Assembly (NCBI GenBank): GCA_902490095.1
Contig: CABUCQ010000004.1
Span: forward strand, 1 to 37,149
Source: an uncultured Collinsella sp.
Lineage (GTDB): Bacteria; Actinomycetota; Coriobacteriia; Coriobacteriales; Coriobacteriaceae
DNA length: 37,149 nucleotides
Direction of reading: 5' to 3'
Part shown: in pieces, positions 23,435 to 31,262 of the stretch
Layout: the number at the start of each line of letters is the position of its first letter
Position numbering within the stretch: the first letter of the stretch is position 1
The notes under the pieces: generated by a model
Database searches by the model: none
What the model saw: the letters and a program-made list of their open reading frames with translations, nothing else
Told to the model about the DNA's origin: nothing
Translations under genes and position numbers: made by a program

Positions 23435-23857
23435 ATGAACAAAGAAGAGCTTAAAGAACTGTTGCCGCATCGTGAGCCGATGCTTTTGCTCGACGAAGCC
23501 GAGCTGGTGGGCGACGAGGCCCACGGCAAGATAACGATTACGGGCGACGAGTACTTTTTGCAGGGGCATTTTCCGGGAAACCCGGTCGTCCCCGGCGTGA
23601 TCCAGTGCGAGATGCTCGCCCAGAACTGCTGCGTGCTGCTGATGGGCGACGAGGAGGCGCGCGGCGCGACGCCGTTCTACACGAGTCTGGACAAGGTGCG
23701 CTTTAAGCGTCCGGTGCGCCCGGGCGACACGGTGGATCTAGTGTGCTCCATCACGCGTGCGCGCGGGCCGTTCCGCTTTGCGACGGGTACTGCGAGCGTC
23801 AACGGTGAGGTTTGCTGCCGCGCCGATATGTCTTTTGCACTCATGCACGAAAGTTAA
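23435..23857 (+). CDS. fabZ: 3-hydroxyacyl-ACP dehydratase
   Basis: FabZ removes water from beta-hydroxyacyl-ACP. The 140-residue hot-dog fold protein has LLPHREPMLLLD near the start and the catalytic His45 and Glu59 in GHFPGNPVVPGVIQCEML; the 14-residue distance is as in E. coli FabZ. It lies between accB and accC, the order usual in Firmicutes fab operons. Confidence 0.96.
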   Translation: MNKEELKELLPHREPMLLLDEAELVGDEAHGKITITGDEYFLQGHFPGNPVVPGVIQCEMLAQNCCVLLMGDEEARGATPFYTSLDKVRFKRPVRPGDTVDLVCSITRARGPFRFATGTASVNGEVCCRADMSFALMHES

Positions 23858-23867
23858 GGAAGGCTTC

Positions 23868-25211
23868 ATGTTCGACAAAGTGCTCATCGCCAACCGCGGC
23901 GAGGTCGCGGTCCGTGTTATCCGCGCGTGCCGCGATATGGGCATCAAGACCGTCGCCGTCTACTCCACGGCCGATGCGGACGCGCTGCACGTGCAGCTTG
24001 CCGACGAGGCGTATTGCATTGGCGGCCCGCGTCTTGCCGAGAGCTATCTCAACGACGATGCCGTGCTCACCTGTGCCGTAAAGTCGGGAGCTAAGGCAAT
24101 TCATCCCGGTTATGGCTTCTTTTCCGAGAAGGCGAGCTTCGTGCGCGACTGCGACAAGTATGGCCTGGCGTTTGTCGGTCCTTCGGCCGAGGTAATCGAC
24201 AGCATGGGCGACAAGGACGCCGCACGTCGAACGGCTGCCGCGGCGGGCGTGCCCATCGTTCCGGGCTGCGATTTGCTCAAAAGCCCCGAGGAGGCAACGG
24301 CCGAGGCCGAGCGCATTGGCTGCCCCGTGCTTATTAAGGCGCGTGCCGGTGGTGGCGGTCGCGGCATTCGCAAGGTCGAGCGCGTGGAAGATGCGGCAAA
24401 GGCGTTTATCGAGGCGCGTGCCGAGGGCGAGGCCGTTTTTGGCGACGGCGAGTGCTACATGGAGAAGTTTGTCGCGCCGGCGCACCACGTCGAGGTGCAG
24501 ATTATGGCCGATAAGCAGGGCCATGTGTTTTCGCTTGGCGAGCGTGAGTGCTCGGTGCAGCGCCGCAACCAAAAGCTGATCGAGGAGAGCCCCGCGCCGT
24601 GCCTCGACGGACACGACGACATTCGTGCTCGCATGCACAAGGCGGCGCGTGACCTGGCTCGTGCCGTCGGCTACGAAGGAGCCGGTACCATCGAGTTCCT
24701 GTATTCGGACGACGGCAATTTCTACTTTATGGAAATGAACACGCGCTTGCAGGTAGAGCATCCGGTTACGGAGTTTGTGACCGATACCGACTTGGTCAAG
24801 TGGCAGCTGCGCGTGGCGGCCGGCCAGCCTTTGCCCTTTGAGCAGGAGGACATGCCGGTCCGCAACCACGCCATGGAGTGCCGCATCAATGCCGAGACGC
24901 CGGACTTTCTGCCGTCATGCGGAACGGTCACCGCGTTGCGTGTGCCGGGTGGTCCGCGCGTGCGCTGGGATTCCGCCATGTTTACCGGCGCGAACGTTCC
25001 GCCGTACTACGATTCCATGCTCGGCAAGCTCATCGTGTGTGCGCCCACGCGTGACGGCGCCATTCGCAAGATGCGCTCGGCCCTGGGCGAGCTCGTGATC
25101 GAGGGCGTGAGCGAGAACAGCGAGCTTCAGCTCGACGTGCTGGCAAACGACGAGTTCTTGTCGGGCATGTATCACACCGATCTGATGGGGCATCTCTATG
25201 CTGATGAATAG
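23868..25211 (+). CDS. accC: Biotin carboxylase subunit of acetyl-CoA carboxylase
   Basis: AccC carboxylates the biotin on AccB with ATP and bicarbonate. The 447-residue ATP-grasp protein has MFDKVLIANRGEVAVRVIRA at the start, the glycine-rich loop ARAGGGGRGIRKV, the motif RRNQKLIEE and FMEMNTRLQVEHPVTE. The frame is open from 23757 within fabZ, but the ATG at 23868 follows AAGGAAGG and gives the canonical N-terminus. It overlaps the next gene by 14 bases. Confidence 0.96.
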   Translation: MFDKVLIANRGEVAVRVIRACRDMGIKTVAVYSTADADALHVQLADEAYCIGGPRLAESYLNDDAVLTCAVKSGAKAIHPGYGFFSEKASFVRDCDKYGLAFVGPSAEVIDSMGDKDAARRTAAAAGVPIVPGCDLLKSPEEATAEAERIGCPVLIKARAGGGGRGIRKVERVEDAAKAFIEARAEGEAVFGDGECYMEKFVAPAHHVEVQIMADKQGHVFSLGERECSVQRRNQKLIEESPAPCLDGHDDIRARMHKAARDLARAVGYEGAGTIEFLYSDDGNFYFMEMNTRLQVEHPVTEFVTDTDLVKWQLRVAAGQPLPFEQEDMPVRNHAMECRINAETPDFLPSCGTVTALRVPGGPRVRWDSAMFTGANVPPYYDSMLGKLIVCAPTRDGAIRKMRSALGELVIEGVSENSELQLDVLANDEFLSGMYHTDLMGHLYADE

Positions 25212-26922
25212 AAAAGCGAAGACGGTCAATGTCCTCGAGGGGCCGATAACCGAGTCGTGCGCCGAGTTTCCCGCGCGCCACGTGTTTATCAAGTGCCCGG
25301 AGTGCCGCCGTGTGATCGATGAGGCACGCCTACACGACAACCTCGAGGTCTGCCCTCGTTGCGGCAAACACTTTCGCGTGAGCGGTCGCGCGCGCATGCG
25401 CATGACGGTCGACGAGGGCACGTTTGAGGAATGGGATGCCAATCTGGCGTCGGAGGACTTCCTCTCGTTTCCCGGCTATGCCGATAAGCTCAAGAGCGTG
25501 AGCGAGCGTTCGGGCGAGCGCGATGCCGTTGTGTGCGGCAGGGGCAAAATCTGCGGTTGCGATACGGCGCTCTTCTTTATGGACGCCAACTTTATGATGG
25601 GCTCGATGGGCTCCGTGGTGGGCGAGAAGATCTGTCGCACATTTGAGCGTGCGACCGAGCTGGGATTGCCAGTTGTCGGCTTTACCGTTTCGGGCGGTGC
25701 GCGTATGCAAGAGGGCGTGACCTCGCTTATGCAGATGGCCAAGATTTCTGCGGCGGTTCGGCACCACAGCAAGGCGGGCGGCCTGTATATTACGGTGCTC
25801 ACCGATCCCACGACCGGAGGTGTAACCGCGAGCTTCGCCATGGAGGGCGACATTATCCTGGCCGAGCCCGATGCCCTGACGGCATTTGCCGGCCCGCGCG
25901 TGATCGAGCAGAACATGCACAAGCGTCTGCCCAAGGGATTCCAGCGCTCCGAGTTTTTGCTGGAGCACGGCTTTTGCGATGCCGTTGTTCCGCGTGGCGA
26001 GATTGCGCTCACGGTAGGCGAGCTGCTGGCGCTGCACGAAGGGCACGCGCCCAGCCTGGGGGCACCGCATGAGATTGTGCATGCGGGTCGCCGCGGCAAA
26101 AAGCTGGGACACTTGTTTAAGCGCTCGGCGGCACCAAAAACCGCGCTCGAGATTGTCAAGCAGACCCGCTCGGCAGATCGCGCCACGGCGGGCGAGATGA
26201 TCTCGCTGGGCCTGGACGGATTTGTGGAGCTGCACGGCGACCGTTACTTTGGCGACGACGCCGCTGTGGTGGCTGGCATTGGCTGGAAAGACGGACGCCC
26301 CGTAACGGTCATCGCCATCGAGCGCGGCACCACGACCAAAGAGCGTATGCACCGCAACTTTGGCATGGCACATCCCGAGGGCTACCGCAAAGCGCGTCGC
26401 CTGATGCGCCAGGCCGAAAAGTTTGGTCGACCGGTTCTGTGCCTGGTCGATACCTCGGGCGCGTTTTGCGGCATCGGTGCCGAGGAGCGCGGTCAGGGCG
26501 AGGCGATTGCCCAGAACTTGATGGAGATGAGCGGCCTTAAGACGCCGATTGTCTCGGTGGTGACAGGCGAGGGCGGCTCTGGTGGCGCGCTGGCGCTGTC
26601 CGTGGCCGACCGCATCCTGATGCTCTCGAGCTCGGCCTATTCGGTCGTGAGCCCCGAGGCCTGTGCGTCGATCCTGTGGAAGGATACCGAGCGCGCGAAT
26701 GAGGCCGCCGAGGCGCTTAAACTCACGGCTCCCGATCTGTTGGCGCTCGGCATCATCGACGGCATTGTTGATGATAGGGGCCTGTCGCATGAGGAAATTG
26801 CCGGTGCCGTCATGTCCTCGGCATTTGATGCCTTCGATACGCTTGGGCGGCTCGACGACGCGACCCTCACAAACCTCCGCTACGAAAAGTACCGCGCAAT
26901 CGGTCAGTATCGCACGATGTGA
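25198..26922 (+). CDS. accDA: Fused acetyl-CoA carboxylase carboxyltransferase (AccD-AccA)
   Basis: The product transfers the carboxyl group from biotin to acetyl-CoA to give malonyl-CoA. One 574-residue chain carries both subunits. The N-terminal half is the beta subunit (AccD) with a Cys4 zinc ribbon (CPEC near residue 34, CPRC near residue 52) and VSGGARMQEG. The C-terminal half from about residue 300 is the alpha subunit (AccA) with the SLGLDGFVELHGDR and GEGGSGGALAL motifs. E. coli has two separate genes; here no stop lies between the halves. It starts inside accC. The stop codon lies within a palindromic repeat. Confidence 0.94.
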   Translation: MLMNRKAKTVNVLEGPITESCAEFPARHVFIKCPECRRVIDEARLHDNLEVCPRCGKHFRVSGRARMRMTVDEGTFEEWDANLASEDFLSFPGYADKLKSVSERSGERDAVVCGRGKICGCDTALFFMDANFMMGSMGSVVGEKICRTFERATELGLPVVGFTVSGGARMQEGVTSLMQMAKISAAVRHHSKAGGLYITVLTDPTTGGVTASFAMEGDIILAEPDALTAFAGPRVIEQNMHKRLPKGFQRSEFLLEHGFCDAVVPRGEIALTVGELLALHEGHAPSLGAPHEIVHAGRRGKKLGHLFKRSAAPKTALEIVKQTRSADRATAGEMISLGLDGFVELHGDRYFGDDAAVVAGIGWKDGRPVTVIAIERGTTTKERMHRNFGMAHPEGYRKARRLMRQAEKFGRPVLCLVDTSGAFCGIGAEERGQGEAIAQNLMEMSGLKTPIVSVVTGEGGSGGALALSVADRILMLSSSAYSVVSPEACASILWKDTERANEAAEALKLTAPDLLALGIIDGIVDDRGLSHEEIAGAVMSSAFDAFDTLGRLDDATLTNLRYEKYRAIGQYRTM

Positions 26923-26946
26923 CAAAGGGACAGTCCGCATGTCACA
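26918..26946. repeat. Palindromic dispersed repeat at the end of accDA
   Basis: TGTGAC (26918-26923) and GTCACA (26941-26946) flank AAAGGGACAGTCCGCAT. The accDA stop codon is inside. A near-identical direct copy occurs at 28184-28211 after the next gene (differences: G to T, A to G, one extra C, A to G). Confidence 0.65.
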
Positions 26947-26962
26947 TTGGGAAAGGGTTCCT

Positions 26963-28177
26963 GTGTCACAAGTTTCTAACACCTCGTTTACAACGACGGT
27001 TTCATCAAACGCCATGGCCGTGGTGGACTATCTGTCCAAAAGCATGATGTCGGCGTTGCCGTATATTGTCTGCGCGGCGTTGTTCCGCACCGTCGCCGTC
27101 ATTATGGGCGAAGGCATGCTGGGCCTGTGGTCTGCCGATTCCGAAATCTATCGCCTGTTCTACAGTTGGCTCTATAACGCCGGCTACTACTTTTTGCCCA
27201 TTTATCTTGGTTGGGCGGCCGCCCGCCAGCTCGGTTGCTCGGAGCAGCTGGGCATGATGCTGGGCGGCGTATTGATTGCGCCCGATCTGCTTAAGCTCGT
27301 CGATGCCGCATCGACGACGGGGGCATCGATGACTTCCGTGTATGGCCTGCTTCCCGCGCCGGTCAACGATTACACGACGACTGTTATTCCGATTCTCATC
27401 TCGGTACCCGTGCTTTGGCAAGTGGAGTGTTTCTTTCGGCGCGTTATCCCTAAGGCCGTGGCGTTTTCGTTTGTTCCGTTTGCGACCATGCTTGTTATGG
27501 TTCCGGTTTCGCTGTGTATTACGGCGCCGGCGGGCAGCTATTTGGGCATGCTGTTGGGCCAGCTTATGTTTATGCTTGGCAATTCCGGTGGCATCGTATC
27601 GTTGCTCACACTCATGGGGCTTGCCGCGGGCTGGGAGTTCCTTAAGATCGCGGGCGTCAGCAACGTCGTCCTATCGCTCGCCTACGCGCAGTTTATGAGT
27701 ATGGGAACGGATTCGTGCATCCTGATCGCCGCGACGATGGCAACGTTTGCCGTTTGGGGCATGCCCTTTGGTGCGTCGCTCCGCGTTGCGGATAAGGACG
27801 AGAAGGCGCTCATGCTGGGCTATTCAATCTCGGGTGTTCTTGGCGGCGTAAGCGAGCCGGCGCTGTACGGTTGCGGCTTTAAATATGGCAGGTGCCTGAC
27901 GTGCATGGCCATTGGCGGCGCCGTCGGAGGCCTTGTTGCGGCCGTGGGCCACGTTACGGCCTATACCATCGGCATGACGAATGTCCTCATGGTCATTGGT
28001 TTTGCCACGGGCGGCATCCCGAACCTGCTGTGGTGCTGCGCTGCCGGCGGCACGGCATTTGCGGTGTCTGCGGCGCTGAGCTACTGCTTTGGCGTGGTGC
28101 CGGCGAAGGGGCAGGCGACGGGGGACGGAGCCGATTCGCCCAAAACCTCGAAGAGCGTGGCCGAGGCAAACGCATAA
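26963..28177 (+). CDS. PTS transporter, EIIC-like membrane component without EIIB
   Basis: This is a polytopic membrane protein of about 404 residues with roughly ten hydrophobic segments, and the loop GVSEPALYG that resembles the GITEPxxY substrate loop of glucose-superfamily EIIC domains (sucrose, trehalose or beta-glucoside type). It begins directly with AMAVVDYLSKSMMSALPYI, lacking the N-terminal EIIB domain and its Cys motif that beta-glucoside enzymes have, and no EIIA or EIIB gene is adjacent. The start is uncertain: GTG 26963 follows GAAAGGG; ATG 26939 lies within the palindromic repeat and ATG 27014 is also possible. The substrate is unknown. It is flanked by two direct copies of one repeat, suggesting a later insertion. 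Confidence 0.72.
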   Translation: MSQVSNTSFTTTVSSNAMAVVDYLSKSMMSALPYIVCAALFRTVAVIMGEGMLGLWSADSEIYRLFYSWLYNAGYYFLPIYLGWAAARQLGCSEQLGMMLGGVLIAPDLLKLVDAASTTGASMTSVYGLLPAPVNDYTTTVIPILISVPVLWQVECFFRRVIPKAVAFSFVPFATMLVMVPVSLCITAPAGSYLGMLLGQLMFMLGNSGGIVSLLTLMGLAAGWEFLKIAGVSNVVLSLAYAQFMSMGTDSCILIAATMATFAVWGMPFGASLRVADKDEKALMLGYSISGVLGGVSEPALYGCGFKYGRCLTCMAIGGAVGGLVAAVGHVTAYTIGMTNVLMVIGFATGGIPNLLWCCAAGGTAFAVSAALSYCFGVVPAKGQATGDGADSPKTSKSVAEANA

Positions 28178-28183
28178 ATCGAT

Positions 28184-28211
28184 TGACAAAGGTGCAGTCC
28201 CGCATGTCGCA
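28184..28211. repeat. Second copy of the accDA-end repeat
   Basis: TGACAAAGGTGCAGTCCCGC followed by ATGTCGCA; compare TGACAAAGGGACAGTCCGC followed by ATGTCACA at 26920-26946. Together the copies bracket the EIIC gene. Confidence 0.65.
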
Positions 28212-28215
28212 CTCC

Positions 28216-28247
28216 AAGGCCGTGGCTCGTGTGGGCTGCGGCCTTTT
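28216..28247 (+). terminator. Terminator after the EIIC gene
   Basis: AAGGCCG (28216-28222) pairs with CGGCCTT (28239-28245), followed by TTTTG. It directly follows the repeat. Confidence 0.65.
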
Positions 28248-28252
28248 GTATC

Positions 28253-28280
28253 TTGAGGACAAAGTGGCTACACTACAATC
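28253..28280 (+). promoter_or_regulatory. Possible promoter of the CDF gene
   Basis: CTTGAG (about 28252-28257) and TACAAT (28274-28279) are about 16 bases apart, upstream of an ATAGTTATATAG element at 28291-28302. The -35 box is a weak match. Confidence 0.35.
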
Positions 28281-28326
28281 CGTCTGAGCAATAGTTATAT
28301 AGGTAGTACCGTGGGGGCGGATGTAG

Positions 28327-29481
28327 ATGGTCGAGTGGATTGTTAGGCGCGCACAGGGCGATCGTGCGCGTGTGGGCACGTTAGCTGGCATGGTGTGTAT
28401 TGTCGCCAATGTTGCGCTTTGTGCTGCGAAGGGTGCAATTGGTGTGGTTTCGGGATCGGTTTCGATTGTGGCGGATGCCATGAACAACCTGTCCGATGCC
28501 AGCTCGAATATCGTGAGCGTGCTGGGCTTTAAGCTGGCGAGCAAGCCGGCCGACCCCGAGCATCCTTACGGCCACGGTCGCTACGAGTATCTCTCGGGTC
28601 TGGTCGTGGCGGCACTCGTGCTGCTGATTGGCGTTGAGCTGGTGAAGTCCTCGGTTGAGCGCGTCATCCACCCCGAACCTGTCGAGTTCTCGCTTGCCCT
28701 GGTGGCAGTTCTAGTGCTTTCGATGGTCGTAAAGCTCTGGATGGCGGCCCTCAACCAAAAGCTCGGCGATCGCATTGAGTCCGAGACGCTGCATGCGACC
28801 GCGCAAGATTCCAAGAACGATGTCCTTGCCACGGGCGCCGTGCTGGCGTGCGCAATTGTTTCGCAGGTGACGCACATCAATCTTGACGCGTGGGTCGGCC
28901 TTGCCGTTGGCGCCTATATTGGCTGGAGCGGCTTTGAGCTTATCCAAGATACGGTGAGCCCGCTTTTGGGCCAGACGCCCGATCCTAAGCTCGTCGAGCA
29001 TATCCGCAGCAAGATCATGAGCTACCCCGGCGTTTTGGGCGTTCACGATCTGATGGTTCACGACTACGGCCCGGGCAGGAAGTTCGCAAGCGCTCACGCC
29101 GAGATGGCAGCCGAGGCCAGCCCGCTGGAAAGTCACGACACGCTCGATAACATCGAGCAGGCGTTTAGGGACGAAGACGGCATGATTGTCACGCTCCATT
29201 ACGACCCCATCGTGACCGACGATCCCAAGGTGGCGAGCATGCGTTTACGCATTAACGCCATGGCCCAACAGATCGATAGCCGCCTTTCGATTCACGACCT
29301 GCGCTGTGTGCCGGGTCCTACGCACACCAACGTGATCTTTGACTGTGTGCGTCCCTCGGATCTGCAGATGAGTGCCGAAGACTTAAAGCACGCGCTGGCG
29401 AAACGTGTCGAATCCGAATATCCCAAGTCGATTGCCAAGATCACGATCGACGAAGACTATGTAGGCCATACCCACGAGTAG
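28327..29481 (+). CDS. Cation diffusion facilitator, probably a Mn2+ exporter
   Basis: A 384-residue CDF protein that would export a divalent metal in exchange for protons. It has six predicted membrane helices in the first 215 residues and a cytoplasmic C-terminal domain. The metal site of helix 2 reads ADAMNNLSD, i.e. Asn53-x3-Asp57, and that of helix 5 is Asp161-x3-Asp165 (QDSKNDV). An N-D-D-D site is reported for Mn-selective CDFs (MntE type), whereas Zn transporters usually have His. The Mn assignment is therefore inferred from these residues. The C-terminal part is longer than in FieF and has a second, ferredoxin-like-looking region with a His-rich end (YVGHTHE). The ribosome binding site GTGGGGG is modest. 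Confidence 0.88.
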   Translation: MVEWIVRRAQGDRARVGTLAGMVCIVANVALCAAKGAIGVVSGSVSIVADAMNNLSDASSNIVSVLGFKLASKPADPEHPYGHGRYEYLSGLVVAALVLLIGVELVKSSVERVIHPEPVEFSLALVAVLVLSMVVKLWMAALNQKLGDRIESETLHATAQDSKNDVLATGAVLACAIVSQVTHINLDAWVGLAVGAYIGWSGFELIQDTVSPLLGQTPDPKLVEHIRSKIMSYPGVLGVHDLMVHDYGPGRKFASAHAEMAAEASPLESHDTLDNIEQAFRDEDGMIVTLHYDPIVTDDPKVASMRLRINAMAQQIDSRLSIHDLRCVPGPTHTNVIFDCVRPSDLQMSAEDLKHALAKRVESEYPKSIAKITIDEDYVGHTHE

Positions 29482-29520
29482 AGCCGCGCCGATAAAGCTA
29501 GTTATATAGAAGGGGAGAGC

Positions 29521-30147
29521 ATGAAGCGCCTATACCTACTCCGCCACGGCCAGACGGAATTCAATGTCAAAAAGCTCGTCCAGGGCCGCTGCGATTCACC
29601 GTTGACCGACCTGGGCCGCAAACAAGCGGGAATGGCAGCCGCATGGCTCAAGAGCCACGACGTTGTCCCCGACAAAGTGGTCTCTTCGCCCTTAGGCCGA
29701 GCCATGGACACAGCTCAGCTCGTCGCATGCGAGCTCCTTGGCCCGGACGCAGCAGTCGAGCCCTGCGAAGGCATCATCGAGCGCTGCTACGGCTCCTTCG
29801 AAGAAGGCCCCCACGACGCGCTACCCACCGACGTCTGGGATCCGGGCGAGGACCTGGTCCCCTTTGGAGGAGAAGGAAGCCGCGCGCTGCAAGAACGCAT
29901 GGTAGACACCCTCACCAATCTCATGGGAGCCGAGGGCATCGAAACCCTCCTAGCAGTAAGCCACGGCAGCGCCAGCCGCCAATTCATCAAGGCTGCAGCC
30001 CCAGAGGGCTTCAAGCTCCCAACAAAACTCCCCAACTGCGCCATCATGATCTTTAATTTCGATGAGGCAAATCCACAAGCAGAAGGCGAGTCTCATCAAT
30101 GCAAGTTCACCCTCCAGCAAATTGTGGATCCCCAACAAAGTAATTAG
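29521..30147 (+). CDS. Histidine phosphatase family protein
   Basis: A 208-residue member of the phosphoglycerate-mutase-like superfamily. It begins MKRLYLLRHGQTEFN with the RHG phospho-acceptor (His9), has SSPLGRAMDTA, the acid residue region IIERCYGSFEEGP and the second His in LAVSHGSASR (around residue 146). The spacing fits the single-domain GpmB/CobC-like phosphatases; the substrate cannot be told. AAGGGGAG precedes the ATG. Codon use (CTA, TCA and CCA present) is visibly less biased than in the ribosomal genes. No classical terminator follows; the structured repeat copy 3 begins 45 bases later. Confidence 0.88.
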   Translation: MKRLYLLRHGQTEFNVKKLVQGRCDSPLTDLGRKQAGMAAAWLKSHDVVPDKVVSSPLGRAMDTAQLVACELLGPDAAVEPCEGIIERCYGSFEEGPHDALPTDVWDPGEDLVPFGGEGSRALQERMVDTLTNLMGAEGIETLLAVSHGSASRQFIKAAAPEGFKLPTKLPNCAIMIFNFDEANPQAEGESHQCKFTLQQIVDPQQSN

Positions 30148-30191
30148 CTGAGCGAGCAGAGTTAAGCAGACATCAACGTGTCGTCTCCCGA

Positions 30192-30328
30192 GCTTGGCAG
30201 AGGGGCGGCGAAATATATTAAGTTTGTCGCGAGTTCCGCACGCAAAGGAAAGCACTTAATGTGCTTTCCGTCTTGCGCAGGACTGTAGAGCAGCAAACTT
30301 AATATATTTCGCCGCCCCTCTGCCAAGC
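30192..30328 (+). repeat. Dispersed structured repeat, copy 3
   Basis: A perfect 35-bp inverted repeat (30192-30226 and 30294-30328) encloses a 67-base core (30227-30293) identical to that of copy 2. The outer 26 bases of the arms (GCTTGGCAGAGGGGCGGCG...) have no similarity to copy 2's GC-rich arms. The innermost TTAAGTTTG/CAAACTTAA is shared. No terminator-like T-tract follows. It lies between the histidine phosphatase gene and the rplC promoter region. Confidence 0.88.
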
Positions 30329-30370
30329 CCAGGCGACTCCACGCACTTTACCTGCGTAAACAATGTGAGT

Positions 30371-30412
30371 GAAATATGAATCTCGATGGATACGCCCGCA
30401 GCCGTGTATACT
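30371..30412 (+). promoter_or_regulatory. Promoter region of rplC with shared upstream motif
   Basis: GAAATATG (30371-30378), nine bases, GGATACGCCCG (30388-30398), then CCGTGTATACT (30402-30412) with a likely -10 box TATACT (30407-30412). A good -35 box is not evident. The 26 bases from 30386 match 32251-32276 (upstream of rplB) at 23 positions. Confidence 0.5.
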
Positions 30413-30418
30413 AAACAG

Positions 30419-30590
30419 CTGTGTGAAACCAGGGGAGTATTCTGGCTGGACAAAATGCCTGCTTAATAGGGTTGTCAGGTAGTCCGGGCGAAATACAAGG
30501 CTGGGGAGCACGTCGTGTAAGTAGTGGTCCTCTAGGGGCGTACGCTCGGTGGTGTACGCATTGTCCCAAGACCACGCGAGAGTTGGGATC
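30419..30590 (+). promoter_or_regulatory. Long structured leader of the rplC operon
   Basis: About 180 bases lie between the putative -10 box and rplC. Visible pairings include CCTG/CAGG (about 30457-30480) and GCGTAC/GTACGC (about 30538-30559) enclosed by GGTC/GACC. It holds no gene. A leader for autoregulation, as known for S10 operons through L4 in other bacteria, is possible, but it does not look like the E. coli S10 leader. Confidence 0.45.
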
Positions 30591-30595
30591 ATATC

Positions 30596-31216
30596 TTGAT
30601 CAGCATGATTCTCGGCCGCAAGATTGGCATGACCCAGGTTTGGGACGAGGACGACAACGTCGTTCCCGTCACGGTCATCCAGGCTGGCCCCTGCGCTGTC
30701 TCGCAGGTTAAAACTCAGGCAACCGACGGCTATGACGCCGTCCAGATCGGTTTCGGCGACATCAAGGCCAAGAACGTGAACAAGCCCATGGCTGGTCACT
30801 TCGCCAAGGCTGGCGTCGAGCCTGTCCGTTTCCTTCGTGAGGTCCGCGTCGAGAACGGCGAGGAGCACAAGGTCGGCGAGGTCGTCACCGTCGCTGATTT
30901 CGCTGATGTCGAGAAGGTCGACGTCATCGGTACCTCCAAGGGTAAGGGCTTCCAGGGTCGCATCAAGCGCTGGGGTCAGCGCCGCGGTCCTATGACGCAT
31001 GGTTCTCACTTCCAGCGTCACCCCGGTTCTATCGGTCAGTGCGCCTATCCTGCGCGCGTCCTCAAGGGCGTCAAGATGGCCGGTCACATGGGTAACGAGC
31101 GCGTTACCGTCAAGAACCTTTCCGTTGTCCGCATCGATGCCGAGCAGAACCTCATCTTGGTCAAGGGCGCTGTCCCGGGTGCCAAGAATGGTCTCGTCGC
31201 CATCCGTATGGCCTAA
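30596..31216 (+). CDS. rplC: 50S ribosomal protein L3
   Basis: L3 is an early-assembly 23S rRNA binder near the peptidyl transferase centre. The product is about 206 residues with [20 protein letters not shown] at the start, [10 protein letters not shown] and the loop [17 protein letters not shown]. Two starts are possible: TTG 30596, seven bases after GGGA, or ATG 30605, which has no good ribosome binding site; the former is chosen. It heads rplC-rplD-rplW. rpsJ, the usual preceding gene, is elsewhere. Confidence 0.96.
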   Translation: MISMILGRKIGMTQVWDEDDNVVPVTVIQAGPCAVSQVKTQATDGYDAVQIGFGDIKAKNVNKPMAGHFAKAGVEPVRFLREVRVENGEEHKVGEVVTVADFADVEKVDVIGTSKGKGFQGRIKRWGQRRGPMTHGSHFQRHPGSIGQCAYPARVLKGVKMAGHMGNERVTVKNLSVVRIDAEQNLILVKGAVPGAKNGLVAIRMA

Positions 31217-31262
31217 GGGCCCAGCCCATTTAGCCCAGCGTCATACCAAGGAGAACACTTAA

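Noticed and set aside
21662..23569. A 635-codon minus-strand open frame over fabF, accB and fabZ
   Set aside because: In codon register with well-supported fatty acid genes; Arg/His/Gly-rich shadow composition.
25330..27015. A 561-codon minus-strand open frame over accDA
   Set aside because: Antisense to a clearly recognised enzyme, with no ribosome binding site or domain.
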